Under the pieces are notes generated by a model. It did not search any database and was not told where the DNA came from. It was given only the letters and a program-made list of their open reading frames with translations. A stretch of 64,000 nt of DNA from assembly GCA_009363875.1 (NCBI GenBank), contig CM018695.1:49275161-49339160 (forward strand), in the 5' to 3' direction. The position numbers were made by a program, and so were the translations under genes. Shown here one piece after another: positions 22,087 through 32,820 of this stretch (positions within the stretch are counted from its first letter, which is position 1; each line of letters starts with the position of its first letter). Source of the DNA: Mikania micrantha. Taxonomy: Eukaryota; Streptophyta; Magnoliopsida; Asterales; Asteraceae.

Positions 22087-22414
22087 TCTACCTACTCTAA
22101 TAAAAGAGTGTTTCTAAGGGACACGTGTCGCGTTGTGGTTAAATCTGAAAAGGTTTTTCCCGCTTCTCTCTTTTAATAAATACTATTAATTTTTTGCAAT
22201 TAGATTACATAATTAAATATTAAAAAATATTATTTTTCTTATTCTGATAATTTACTAATTTATTAAAATTTAATAAACAAAAAATAATTTAATTATTTCT
22301 TTTCTTGAATATAACTTTATAATTAATAAATATTTATTATTATTTAAATTATTTAATGTTAATAAATTTTATTTATTATTTCCAACCTGTGTAATACACA
22401 GGTCTCTATGCTAG
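22087..22414 (+). mobile_element. Non-autonomous Helitron, tandem unit 3
   Basis: 328 bp. Directly abuts unit 2, with the same termini and hairpin. The base after its CTAG is T, and the base before unit 1 is A, so the whole triplet sits in one AT target. It interrupts the hAT-like element whose remains follow at 22424-23042. Confidence 0.88.
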
Positions 22415-22423
22415 TATCGAATA

Positions 22424-23042
22424 AGTCGAGCTTAAATGAGCTCAAGCCTTAAAATATGTTTTATTTATTTAATTTGCTCTAACTTCTCATATTAAGTTTG
22501 AGCCGACTCGCGAGTCTATACTAGCTTCTTATTTATATAGTTTTTGTTTAATTAATATAAGTGTATATTTATATAGATAATTATTTTAGTATAATAAATT
22601 AGGCTAAATTTAATTAACTTATGTATACTATTTTATGGGGCGATTTCATATATTCTCCTCTAAACTTTCATAATTACATATTTCTCCAAAGAATACTTTA
22701 ATAGTATTGTATATGTGCTTTAAAAACTTTTAATTGAGGAAAGATGTGAGTTTTTCAAGTTTAGAGACGGATATATGTAATTCTCCTTATTTTATTTTAT
22801 TATATTAATAAAAAATAAAATTAAAAATATACTTAAAATTAATAATAAAAAGAAATTAATTAATAATAAACGAACCGAGTAAATCCAAGTTCGAGCTTTA
22901 CAAATATTTATACGAGATGAGCTCGAGCATTATGAATAAAACTCCAACCAAGCCAAGCTCAAACTCAAGTTTTTTAAAGTTATAAAAGGTCGAGCCTAAG
23001 ACTTAATGAGCTTGAGCTCAGCTCGACTTATTTACACCCCTT
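22424..23042. mobile_element. hAT-like AGCTCGAG-rich element, older copy
   Basis: Homologous to 9341-9811. It has multiple GAGCTCGAGC-like motifs, and the right end, read on the other strand, is TAAGGGGTGTAAATAAG, followed by TTAAAAGG as in the other copy. The left part is disrupted by the Helitron triplet. An extra segment at 22620-22800, absent from the other copy, has no recognised origin. Confidence 0.5.
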
Positions 23043-23798
23043 ATTAAAAGGGAAAAAATTATCAAGCAACCCATTCTTCAAACAAAAAAAAAACAATGAT
23101 TTGGATTTACCAAATCGAAATAGACTAAACAGTATTAGTACCGTTACCGGTAGTTGTTTTCATGTTTTTGGTATCAACACTCTTTTGTTTCAGTATTTCT
23201 TGGTTTTTTCAATTGTATTAGTTCCAAACTTACAAAAACGGTTCCATTCATTTTTAATAACAATATCTTTAGTACTGGTTACATATGGTTTTCGTCCCTA
23301 CTTCAAACAAAAAAACATACATGCTAGATGGTCCAATGATTTAATTTTTTTGCTTAGATCCGACATCATTGCAAGATTATGTCTTTGTGCTTATCAAGAC
23401 TCCAGTTAATTAAATGTGACAACACGTGTTATTGCAATCACACTCAACGGACCCATTTAGCATTCAATAATCAAGTATATTGTGATTTGATATCATTTTG
23501 ATCCTTACATATGTGCATAGATAGGCTTCTACAAACCACAATTATTGTAATATATTTGTAATTAAATAGGCTCGTATGATTAGGTCTTGCATGAAAAATG
23601 AGCACAAGTTTTTAGTATGTTGAAGAAAAAACATTCTTAAATCATAAGAATTCAACTACATTTGATTTTACAATAACTTTGAAATATAGAAATCAAGTTT
23701 TGTTACATGTACATAGTTTACATAGTTTATAAGCTATAACACAATAAAACATTCAACGGTATAAAAATATACATACAACAAGAAATAACATAGTTTTA
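23043..23798. repeat. Duplicated spacer between alpha-3 and beta-4
   Basis: Homologous to 9820-10268 and, from 23500, to 11256-11290 and 12275-12470. It lacks the MULE-like, CCGGACCGG and foldback MITEs found in the other segment. No coding sequence seen. Confidence 0.6.
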
Positions 23799-23996
23799 TT
23801 AGCCAGATTTACAAGGATTTATCTTAATTTTGTTTTTCATAGCTTTAGTTATGTTGTTGATAAAACATATAACATACACTCCCATTTTAGCGGAATCATA
23901 TTTGTTTTTTGTTGGTAAAACATTTGTGGCGTTCGCCTTTGTTCCTCTCATCATCATGTTTGCCCATTGGTTATTTTGTTGCTCGTTGTCACCCAT
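23799..23996 (-). CDS. Small basic protein family, copy beta-4, 65 aa
   Basis: ATG at 23996 gives MGDNEQQNNQWANMMMRG, then TKANATNVLPTKNK, AKMGVYVICFINNITKAM and a basic tail, exactly 65 residues like alpha-3. It belongs to the second sub-type (beta), with WANMM where alpha has YQTYM. A TATATATT-like box lies about 90 bases upstream (24084-24092). Several family-conserved residues differ (DSAKM for VSTRM, the CF pair), so it may be relaxed or decaying. Function unknown. Confidence 0.45.
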   Translation of the reverse strand: MGDNEQQNNQWANMMMRGTKANATNVLPTKNKYDSAKMGVYVICFINNITKAMKNKIKINPCKSG

Positions 23997-24379
23997 GAAT
24001 ATAGTTGTGCACAAATGAATAAATGATTATTAATTAATTTTGTGTATGAAGCCAATTTGCAATTTTGACGGATTAAGTGCAAGAATATATACAAGCAGAG
24101 TATCCCAAATATCCAAAAATAAAGTTTGTGTATACTAGTTTTACTAAAGGAATATGAGTGTATGCTGACTATGCCTACCGCAATGACAAGAGACATCATT
24201 ATATTTTCATTGCCGCGACAACTTGTCATTACAACACGACAACGAAAATTTTTAACAGTCAAACCTATGTCGTTGCCCCGGGTTGGCTCAATATTTTGGT
24301 GTCCAACATAGAATTAAAATTTGGGGCCTTTTTCAAACGTTTATTGTTAAAAACTCTCATCCGTTTCTATTATTTATAT

Positions 24380-24740
24380 TGACACGGAATCAACTACTCA
24401 ATAATCCTATTAATAATCAATTAAAATAATGAATAATTCAAGCAATAATCCAAATAATAATTTAATTAACTAATTGATAATTCAAGTAACTAAGTAGTTA
24501 ACGATTAAGCAAACTATCAAATTCAAAGTATGTAGGCCAATTATGTTACCTATCAAATTGAAGCAATTTTGTAAATTAACTTATTTTGTACACTATCAAA
24601 TTTGGGAGTGAGTACGCGACCTACGAACCTAAAACATCAATTTAAATACAAGAATGATCATCAAATTTGGGAGTGAGTACACTGATTAAGAAGTAAGGAT
24701 TGAGTTGGAAATACAAGCTCCAAGTTACTATAAAATCATT
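24380..24740. repeat. Array spacer, third copy
   Basis: GACACGGAATCAACTACTC onward matches 19890-20200. A short local duplication of ATCAAATTTGGGAGTGAGTA occurs at about 24596 and 24660. This is the uninterrupted equivalent of the site into which the copia element inserted. Confidence 0.55.
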
Positions 24741-25038
24741 TTCACTTCCTAGAATTTTAGAAAATGTTGGAATAATTAAACTGATGATAATATTAGTTTA
24801 GTTACCTAAAATAGTAAGTTGATTAAATTAATAAACTAATATAGTCACACCATAAAATAAGTTACCGTTTAAGTGAATTTTTTTTTAACAAAGTACATAA
24901 TTTATTACTTATGATTCAACAATAACTATGAAATACATAAGACATTCATTGTTACACATGCATGGATTCTATCATGTAGCACAACAAAAGTTCAAAGACA
25001 TAAATATATAAAGAAAAAAAGCACTAGTAGTAATTTTA

Positions 25039-25230
25039 TTAGTCAGAACTCTCAGGATTTATCTTGGTTTTGTTCTTTACGTTTTTAATAGTTTTGCTGA
25101 AAGAATCCACCACGTACTCGCCAATTCTAGTGGAAACATGATTCTTTTTTGCCGGAATAACAGTTGCAGCTTTCGTCTTTCCTCCCTTCATGTATGTCTG
25201 GTACTTATTTTGTTGCTCATTGTTTGTCAT
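25039..25230 (-). CDS. Small basic protein family, copy alpha-5, 63 aa
   Basis: ATG at 25230. N-terminus MTNNEQQNKYQTYMKGGKTK, then AATVIPAKKNHVSTRIGEYV, DSFSKTIKN and a K/N-rich tail ending ESSD. It is intact and close to alpha-3 in both protein and DNA. A TATA box lies 77 bases upstream. It is one codon shorter near residue 8 and one at the end. Like the other copies it is basic, cysteine-free, and without signal or membrane segments. It is either a small cellular gene or mobile-element cargo. Confidence 0.6.
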   Translation of the reverse strand: MTNNEQQNKYQTYMKGGKTKAATVIPAKKNHVSTRIGEYVVDSFSKTIKNVKNKTKINPESSD

Positions 25231-25306
25231 TGCCTTAACCCGATCACAATTAATTCTTAGTTATGTGTATCAAATCTAGTTTGCAAATATGAAGGATTCA
25301 ATGCTA

Positions 25307-25316
25307 GTATATATAC
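25307..25316 (-). promoter_or_regulatory. TATA box of copy alpha-5
   Basis: GTATATATAC about 77 bases upstream of the ATG at 25230. Flanking AAGTTAA.GTA..CCACA is shared with the alpha-1 and alpha-3 promoters. Confidence 0.55.
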
Positions 25317-25559
25317 AAGTTAAAGTACACCACATCTCCACAAATCATGTATGTGTGTTGTAGCCTACCAATATCCTAGAACTTCTACCTTAGTTTCATT
25401 TTTATTGTTGGGTGATTGTTTCTAGATGTTAATTAGTAATGTCTTGGAATATTTTTTTAAACTTCATGGTTTATGTAGGAACAATATCATATTCATTGTG
25501 TTTGTGGATGTGATTCTTGGTATGAGTTGTCTCTAGTGTGAATCACTATGAAATGACAA

Positions 25560-27660
25560 TTAGAACGTGTCTCTAACATAAGTTTTCATGTGAGTTCCTT
25601 TTTGAATCTATGTGAGTACAAGTATTTGTTTTCATGTTTTTGTTATTGATATTCTTTGACTTGGATTTTGGTATTTTCAATTGTATTGAGTACCTTGGAA
25701 CAACCGATAAGGTTTCTGCTTTATGATTATGTGTTCAAGCCATGAGAAACAACCTCGTATACAAACATTATGTAGGATAAGGCTGTGTACATAATATCGA
25801 GAAGCTATTCGGCCCTCGCGGTCCTTGTGCAAAGCAAGATCTAGTAATATCCTGCAAATTTGTTCTTAAACTTCATGGTGTTGTACGAGTAATCCGTAAT
25901 GTGTTACGTTAGACTGCATGGGAGTTGGCCCTCTAATTTGTTCCCATCTAAGTTTCTTCTTGAACCTATGAAAGTTAGAAGAAAAGATTAATTAAGAAAA
26001 TAATAAATTTATTTTTCTTTTGTTTAGTGCATTATTTTCCGCAAATATACAAGAATAAAAACTTATACACGATACACGTGTATGTATGATTATCAATCTA
26101 TCTATTAATACTAATAAATAAAATAAATGTGAATACTTGTCATCATTTTAGGCTATCTAACTTTTAGTTTTCCCGCTTCTCTCTCGTCTTTAGTTATTTG
26201 TATTTATTTAGTTAGGAATATCAATTAAGGATAATGAATTATATTATGTATAACAATTTATATATTATTAATTAGTTGCATTTAAAATGAAATTAATTAT
26301 GAAGCTTTCAAATAAACTTATATTTTTATTTAATAGTTTTTTTTAATTCTTAAAGTATCATCAAATTCAAATTATATTTCTTAAACATTTAAAGATAAAA
26401 CATTCATGTTACTAATGGGCTTTTATGAGTGATTTTAAAATTGTTTAAACATTTAATATGGTTGGTTGATTTGAATGATAAAAATACACTATAATGAAAT
26501 AATAAAAAAATAAGTAATTTTAAAAAATCCAAGTTATAAGTATTAATATAAATTTTAAGTCAAGTTAATTTTAGTGTGATAAAGAAGAATACGTATATTT
26601 AATTAAATTAACATTTGTTAATTGCCTTACCTAAAAATGATAACATATAGTTGAAAAAAAAATTAAAAAATTAAAACATAATTTTTAATTATACATCAAT
26701 TTTTTAAAACATATTTTGATGATTTTTTGTATCAAAAAATTATATTTTATTTTATTCAACCTGTGTAAAACATAAATTTAATTAAATTATGCAATTTCCA
26801 TGCTTATTAGTTACATAACTTTTTTTACTAGACATGTATATATTATTTTTTCAACTCGTGTAATAATGGGGATTTTAACCTGGTAATATCTGTATAAACA
26901 TATAATTATAGAGAGATATATTTATATTAATAAATAAAAATAAAATGAGACACAGGTCACTAGTCTAGACTATCATCACATTAATTTTCTCGTCTTTATC
27001 TGATTAAATATATCTTATATTAAACAATAATATTAAATATTTTTTTACATTTATAAATTAAATTTTTTTAATACATTATAATATAACTCATTCTTTTATA
27101 AAAACTAAATTATTATAAAATACGAAAATTTTAGAAACAGTTTTTGTTTTTTAAAAAAAAGTCAAAAAAATTGAAAAATGTGTTTAAAGAAATAATAATA
27201 TTATTTAACACTTAAAGTTTTAAATTATATAAAATTCAATCATATATTATATTAAAAATCGTATTTTTCCATTTATTATTTTTTATCAAACCCATGTATA
27301 AACAAAATATTAAACTAAGAGTGTTATAAATATGAATTACAGTGGCCAACATTTCACAACTTGCTTGCATGGTTTTGATTGATTTTATTTTATTTTTTAT
27401 TTTTTATTTTTTATTTTTGCTTAATTTGTCGGCCACGTAAGGTTTGTTCTATAATACTTATTGCTATTTATGTTTTGATGCAAGTTTGTTTAAATTAAAA
27501 CATTTTAGTCAAAATTGAGTTTGAATCAGCTATGATACGTGCTTACCCCTTTTTCTTCTTTTTTTTTTCTATAACCATTTTTCACAGTTTTATAATGACA
27601 ATCCATTCCAATGTTGACTTTTACAATTACGATACTTTATGTGATTTTGGATTATGTTGA
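25560..27660. other. AT-rich stretch with degraded Helitron-like pieces
   Basis: No gene seen. At 26096 TCTATCTATTAATACTAATAAA, followed by TTTTCCCGCTTCTCTC (about 26170), resembles the 5' end of the Helitrons at 21431. CAACCTGTGTAAAACA (26758), CAACTCGTGTAATAATGGGGATTTT (26850) and CACAGGTCACTAGTCTAG (about 26950) resemble decayed 3' ends. The termini are too eroded to define an element. A run of TTTTATT units lies at about 27385-27415. Confidence 0.35.
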
Positions 27661-27668
27661 GACGTAAT

Positions 27669-27915
27669 TTTTTTTTGAAAGGCACATATCATTTAAAAAC
27701 CACTAGCAAGAAGCTAGCAAACCACAACATACAACCAAAATACAAAAACCAATACGTCAAATCTACACCAATCATTCCATTCAATGTTACTTAATGATGA
27801 TCTATGCTTGATCCATGAAAACGAAAGGCTTTAATTTCTTGACAAGATTTTGTAATAGCGGTCACCTTATTACTGAACGCAGTTTCATTACGGGCACGCC
27901 AAATACACGTAACTT
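27669..27915 (-). pseudogene. 5'-truncated LINE, reverse transcriptase C-terminus
   Basis: The minus strand encodes IWRARNETAFSNK, then AITKSCQEIKAFRF and a stop near 27797. This is the zinc-binding tail typical of plant LINE polyproteins (IWRARN motif). It is followed by a short 3' UTR and an A-run (T-run at 27669-27678 on the plus strand). The 5' end is cut at about 27915, as expected for incomplete LINE reverse transcription. A six-base ACGTAA on both sides may be the target repeat. Confidence 0.6.
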
Positions 27916-27929
27916 AAACTCATGAACGT

Positions 27930-30090
27930 TGGTGATTTATCGAAAGAAGAAAATCAAACGAACAATGTGGAATGATATGTGAACACCTAACAATGTAAAT
28001 TAAGCCAAAAGTAGACAAACGAGTAATAATAATCGAAAACCGAACGAAAAACGAGTTGAACAATTATAAATAAGCATTTGGGCCAACCCAAGACCCATCG
28101 CGGTACGCGAAGGATGGGCGTGTAATTTGAATTCACCCGAAAAGCTTAGCGGTACGCCATGACCGATCAACTTCCACCTTGACGATACACGGCGGTACGC
28201 CAGGATCCTCGGGGGGCTCCCTTGGCGGTACGCGAAGCCTCCATAAATTAGAAACTCTATAAAAACCAACCTACTCTCATTCATTTCACTCTTTACTCAT
28301 TTTCTCTCGAACCCACAAGCAAACCTCTGGCCAACACACACTGTAGAGCTTTTCTCAGCCTCTGGAATCCTCACTCAAGTATAAGCTTTGAAGGTGGGAG
28401 CATTGGAGCTTAAAGGAAGCTTTGGGGAGGCATACAACCATCACCACATCCTTACACCAGTTGTGAAGGCACCACTAGCCTCCTTTCAGATCATCTAAGC
28501 CTTATTTCAGTTGAATCCAAGCCTCTAAGAGCTTTGTAAGGTAGTCTTACTAAATAATACACATGCAAGCTGCACACACATGCAACTCCATACACACACA
28601 TGCACGAATTTGTGTGCTTGTAAATCTGTATTTGAAGGTCTTGGGGATTGATTTAAGTGGTTGGATTGATATATGTAAACTATTGGTGCTATTTTGTGAA
28701 GAAAGATGGTTATTACTATACATAGAAACTTTGATGGTGTAAAATGTTGTGATGTTATAAAACAAAGGTGTATGGCCATATTAATGACTGAAATATGATT
28801 TTAAATGCTTGGTTGTGATGTTATTTAAGTGTTTGCATGGTCATTGGTATTAAAGCATGATAAATATATGAACTTACTATATTTAGTAACTTTGGTTACC
28901 TAAAATGGATTGTGTGCTTACTTGGTGACATGTGACAACGTGCTATATGATAACATAAACGTATAGATAAACTAGCATGCTTAGGATGATAAAACATGAT
29001 TTATGTGCAACTTACTAAAAATAAAAAACCTGCTAAGAATAAAAACTTACTAAAAATGTAAACTTACTATAGATAGTAAGTTTTCCATTGAAAGTGCTTT
29101 ATATGTTTACATGCAATATGTGATAAGTGACGAACATTAAACAAACGATAACAACTAAACGAGTCACCAACGGGTCGTTTACGGCCCCGTTTTCTATCTT
29201 AAATGTTTTACTTAAACGGGTCGTCGAGTTAACACGGTCAAACATAGTCAAACACGAACACGAACATGAACAAGGACTTATGATACGTATATGATATAGG
29301 TTACAATTAAGAGCAAACCGTTCACAGAAAAAACGCAACCACACAACTCACGATAGTTTACGACCCCTTTTTCTATCTTAACTACTTTACTTAAATTGGG
29401 GGAGAATACATTGCAAACTAGTTTAGATATATGACTGGTATGTTGTTCAAACATTTTTGATTGTGCTTATATTGTAACAAAGTCCTCACAAAACCTTACC
29501 ATTTGTTAAACACGAACGAGGCGTTATTGGATAGTACTATTGGGTTTGACAAACCCCGCTCGACGATAGTCAGGACTAGCGTAATATCGACCTATTGCCA
29601 TTGTTTTTACGATAAACATGGCGGAGGCATCTAACAGTCTAGTTTTGGTAGTGGTGCAACATATACACTCGGGACCTATGGTTTACAGCATAACATGCCT
29701 AGTGTATATCTCGTGAACTGCTTTACTATTACTATTTAAACCTGCAAACACACCAACTTTATGTTGACACGTTTTAGCATGTATTCTCATGTAATTGAAA
29801 TGCACAAGGCTAGGATGCACAAGAAGTCACAAGAAGAGAGTCCTGCATGCATAACTCCTCATTTTGAACAATTTGTATTATCATATCGTAGACAATTTTT
29901 CATATGTTTAAGCTTCCACACAATTATTCTAATTTCCACTTTGTAACTTTTAAATAATTTTTGGGATATTTAAAATATATCCAAGTATTTTCAAAAAGCA
30001 TATAGAGTTGTTTTATATGACCAACGTATCTGATCCTGCCACGTCACACCCAACGGCCTAACATTACAAGTGGTAACTTGGGGGTGTGAC
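27930..30090 (+). mobile_element. LTR-like block, probable truncated or solo LTR
   Basis: Ends GGGGGTGTGACA at about 30090, like gypsy LTR 3' ends in this window, but no PBS follows. A TATA box (CTCTATAAAAACC, about 28255) is followed by a pyrimidine-rich, transcription-start-like stretch and a long untranslated tail. Upstream of the TATA box, 28095-28235 has four copies of a CGGTACGC motif, two as GCGGTACGCC. No clear left terminus. Open frames inside are short and unrecognised. Confidence 0.4.
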
Positions 30091-30392
30091 AACCTGATTA
30101 TAGGTCGGCCCTGCAAGCTCGCACGGTGCCTCGCTGAGGATTTTGCGAGTTACTTCCACCAGCAGCAGTGTAGAGCCATTTATGGCGAGGCCTGCTTTAC
30201 GACGATTGGACGCACTCTGGGGCACCTCCATTAGGACTCGATCGATGAATTGGCTGACCCTTTCCTTCCGCTCAGAATCGAATGCCAAAAGATCTTCAGC
30301 ATGAAGATCGTCCAGGAGTTTCTCGGTGTAGGGTTGATGAATTCTTTCAATCATGTCATGGAATTCAAGATTGTAGGTGTCGTAAGTCATAC
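30091..30392 (+). pseudogene. Athila-type ORF remnant, second copy
   Basis: Plus-strand frame encodes RCLAEDFASYFHQQQCRAIY, then a TTIGRTLGHLH segment, a stop and MKIVQEFLGVGLMNSFNHVM. It matches 4250-4470 by eye. It is cut at 30392 by the start of the gypsy LTR. The 4.3-kb copy continues past that point with different sequence. Athila assignment is by motif layout only. Confidence 0.4.
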
Positions 30393-30744
30393 TGTAACAC
30401 TTCGTATCTCAAGACTATATATATATATATAAAAGATAAGGAATATGTATTTATTGGTTAACTAGTCAAATAGGGTATGAACAGATTAAATAAAATTGAA
30501 TGACAAGACGATCGGTTGAGTTTGAATGACGACCCGTCTTGGTCTTGTTCTAAATTGGATCCAAACACAAATGTGATTAACCAAAGTTAGAGTGTGCGCG
30601 CGCGCATACACATACACACATATATATGGGTGTGTATTTATATGTATATATGTCTAAAAATAAAACAAATATATACATATTGTATACATGCATACATCCC
30701 ACGTGAGAAACTTTTGGGTCAGGTTATTTGGACACCCCCTATGG

Positions 30745-31430
30745 ATCAGTTGACACCACCTAGGTTCATACGGGTCGTATGAACCCATACGACCCGTATG
30801 GGTGTCAGATTTTGTCAGGTTAATGTCTGATGGTTGAAAGTACATACGGGCCGTATGGCTCTATACGGCTCGTATAGGACCAAAATCAAAACCAAAGTTT
30901 GACCAAAATCAAAAGCAAAGTACATACGTGTTTAGCTGGAACTTTAATCAAGCAAAAACAATTTTATGATATGAAAAGGAACAGTTGATTGGACTGAGGT
31001 GTGCGAACGAAGGGATAGTTAAAATGGTGCGGGTAAATGTTGCAGATGGTTGCGTGTGTAGTGAGAAAGAATCTCTCTTTCCTTCAATTTCTTTTCTATT
31101 TTCCTAATTTTCGCTTCATTTTTCTAAACCTGTTCCTCCATATTGGTCTATTCTCTGCAATATTCAAGATTTGAGACAGCTATAGCCATTAAAGCACACA
31201 CAGTTTTACGTGCAGAGACAGAAAATAATCAATTAGGTAGGAATCAAATCAATTGCAATGTCAAGTTTAAACAATGTCAAGTTTTAATACAACCCGTATT
31301 GCCATATACGGGCCGTATGTACTGCGTGTCAGACCTGCGTCAGCCCTATGATTTGACGTGTTAGCTTTTGTCAGAATATTCTTTTCAATACGACCCGTAA
31401 AGCCCAATACGGGCCGTATTGGCTGGTGTC
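30745..31430. repeat. ATACGG/CCGTAT palindrome cluster in LTR
   Basis: Palindromic motifs: CATACGGGTCGTATG (30767-30781 region), CATACGACCCGTATG, CATACGGGCCGTATG (30843-30857), CTATACGGCTCGTATAG (30861-30877), ATACGGGCCGTATG (about 31305) and two more AATACG..CGTA motifs near 31388-31420. Confidence 0.8.
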
Positions 31431-32339
31431 CAGTGATCCACCCTGGCGTCTCCCTAACACACCCCAAAAAAAGGAACAAAAGTGGGTGGAATCTTTTGAG
31501 AACACGCAACAGTGTCAAAAAGCAAATGAAAAAAAATCAAAGAGTACCTTGCGATCAGAGGCTAGAATAAGAGAGGAGAAAAAAAAGAAGAAGAGGGAAA
31601 CAAGTGCCGCCGTTACGTTTGGAAGAAGCTTTTGAACATTAAACATGAAGGCCTAGAGGGATTAAAGGTATGTTAACTTTTCACGCACCAAAATTAGGGT
31701 TCTTGAGTTTAGAAGTAACCCAATAACACCTATTCTTCATAGGATCGTTTATGAGACCAAATTCAAGCTTGAGATAATAAAATAAAGGGATTAGGGATGA
31801 TTTGTGAAGAAATCAAAGGCTAGAAGTAAGGTTTCTTCTCTTTAGTGAAGTTTAAGTAAATGTTCATCAAGGGTCAAAGATTTGACTTGATTTTTGTAGG
31901 TCAAATTCTCTACTTGTGTAAAGACATGAGCTTGATCATCTTGCACACTTAGAAATGTATTGACACTTGCTGATTTTTAGTGGTTAATTGATCTAAAACA
32001 TAATCTTGTTGGTAACTTGGGTATATGAGGGCAAAAAAGGGGCATTTTTTTACTAATTCAACCCGGTAAGTATTTTTAAGAAAGAGTATAAGTGGATTAT
32101 GTTCAAATGCATCTATAAAAGTTCACTTGAACATAAAATTCTAGAATTTAGTCATTGAGCCCAAGGATGGTGCGTAAATTATAATATGAATTTTTAAGGT
32201 AAGTATGACTTTTAGAAGTCAAACTACCAAGAATATACACCATGTTTTTAAACAATCATTATGTTTAATGCTTCTAAAAGGATTATTGGTTTGATTAATC
32301 GTATTTGACTAGGACTCTCTCGGTCTAGTATGAGTAATA

Positions 32340-32340
<1 letters not shown>

Positions 32341-32426
<86 letters not shown>
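32341..32426. repeat. (AT)n microsatellite
   Basis: About 85 bases of uninterrupted alternating AT immediately left of the foldback element; resumes for about 10 bases on its right side at 32821. The spurious tyrosine/isoleucine frame across it is not a gene. Confidence 0.95.
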
Positions 32427-32431
<5 letters not shown>

Positions 32432-32820
32432 AGGAGTGAATAATAACCCACCTTAATTGAGGTAACCCGTTAACCCTGGCAAAAAACGCTCAAATCGCAA
32501 ATTTTTTTTTCATGGTTTTTTTTATGCAAAAATAGGGGGGGCTCCTTTTTTAAGCGTTCGCTAATTCACAAGCGTTAAAAAGTTAAACGAAATGTAAGTT
32601 TGCGTTACACTGCGACACTTATATATATCTTCGCAGTGTAACGCAAACTTACATTTCATTAAAATTTTTAACGCTTGTGAATTAGCGAACGCTTAAAAAC
32701 GGAGTCCCCCTATTTTTGCATAAAAAAAACCATGAAAATTTATTTTTTGCGATTTGAGCGTTTTTTGCCAGGGTTAATGGGTTACCTCAATTAAGGAGGG
32801 TTATTATATGATCCCTTCCC
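32427..32820. mobile_element. Foldback MITE, 394 bp, almost a perfect palindrome
   Basis: The two halves are inverted copies along nearly their full length, with shared AACGCTCAAATCGCAAA, ATGCAAAAATAGGGGG, AAGCGTTCGCTAATTCAC and GTAACGCAAACTTACATTTC motifs. The centre lies near 32620. Ends are GGGTAAGG and GGGAAGGG (other strand). It sits inside the AT run, so the duplication is TA or longer and cannot be sized. It is absent from the LTR copy at 1-1184. Confidence 0.9.

Noticed and set aside
32248..32451. Open frame through the AT microsatellite
   Set aside because: Alternating Tyr-Ile from (AT)n; not coding.
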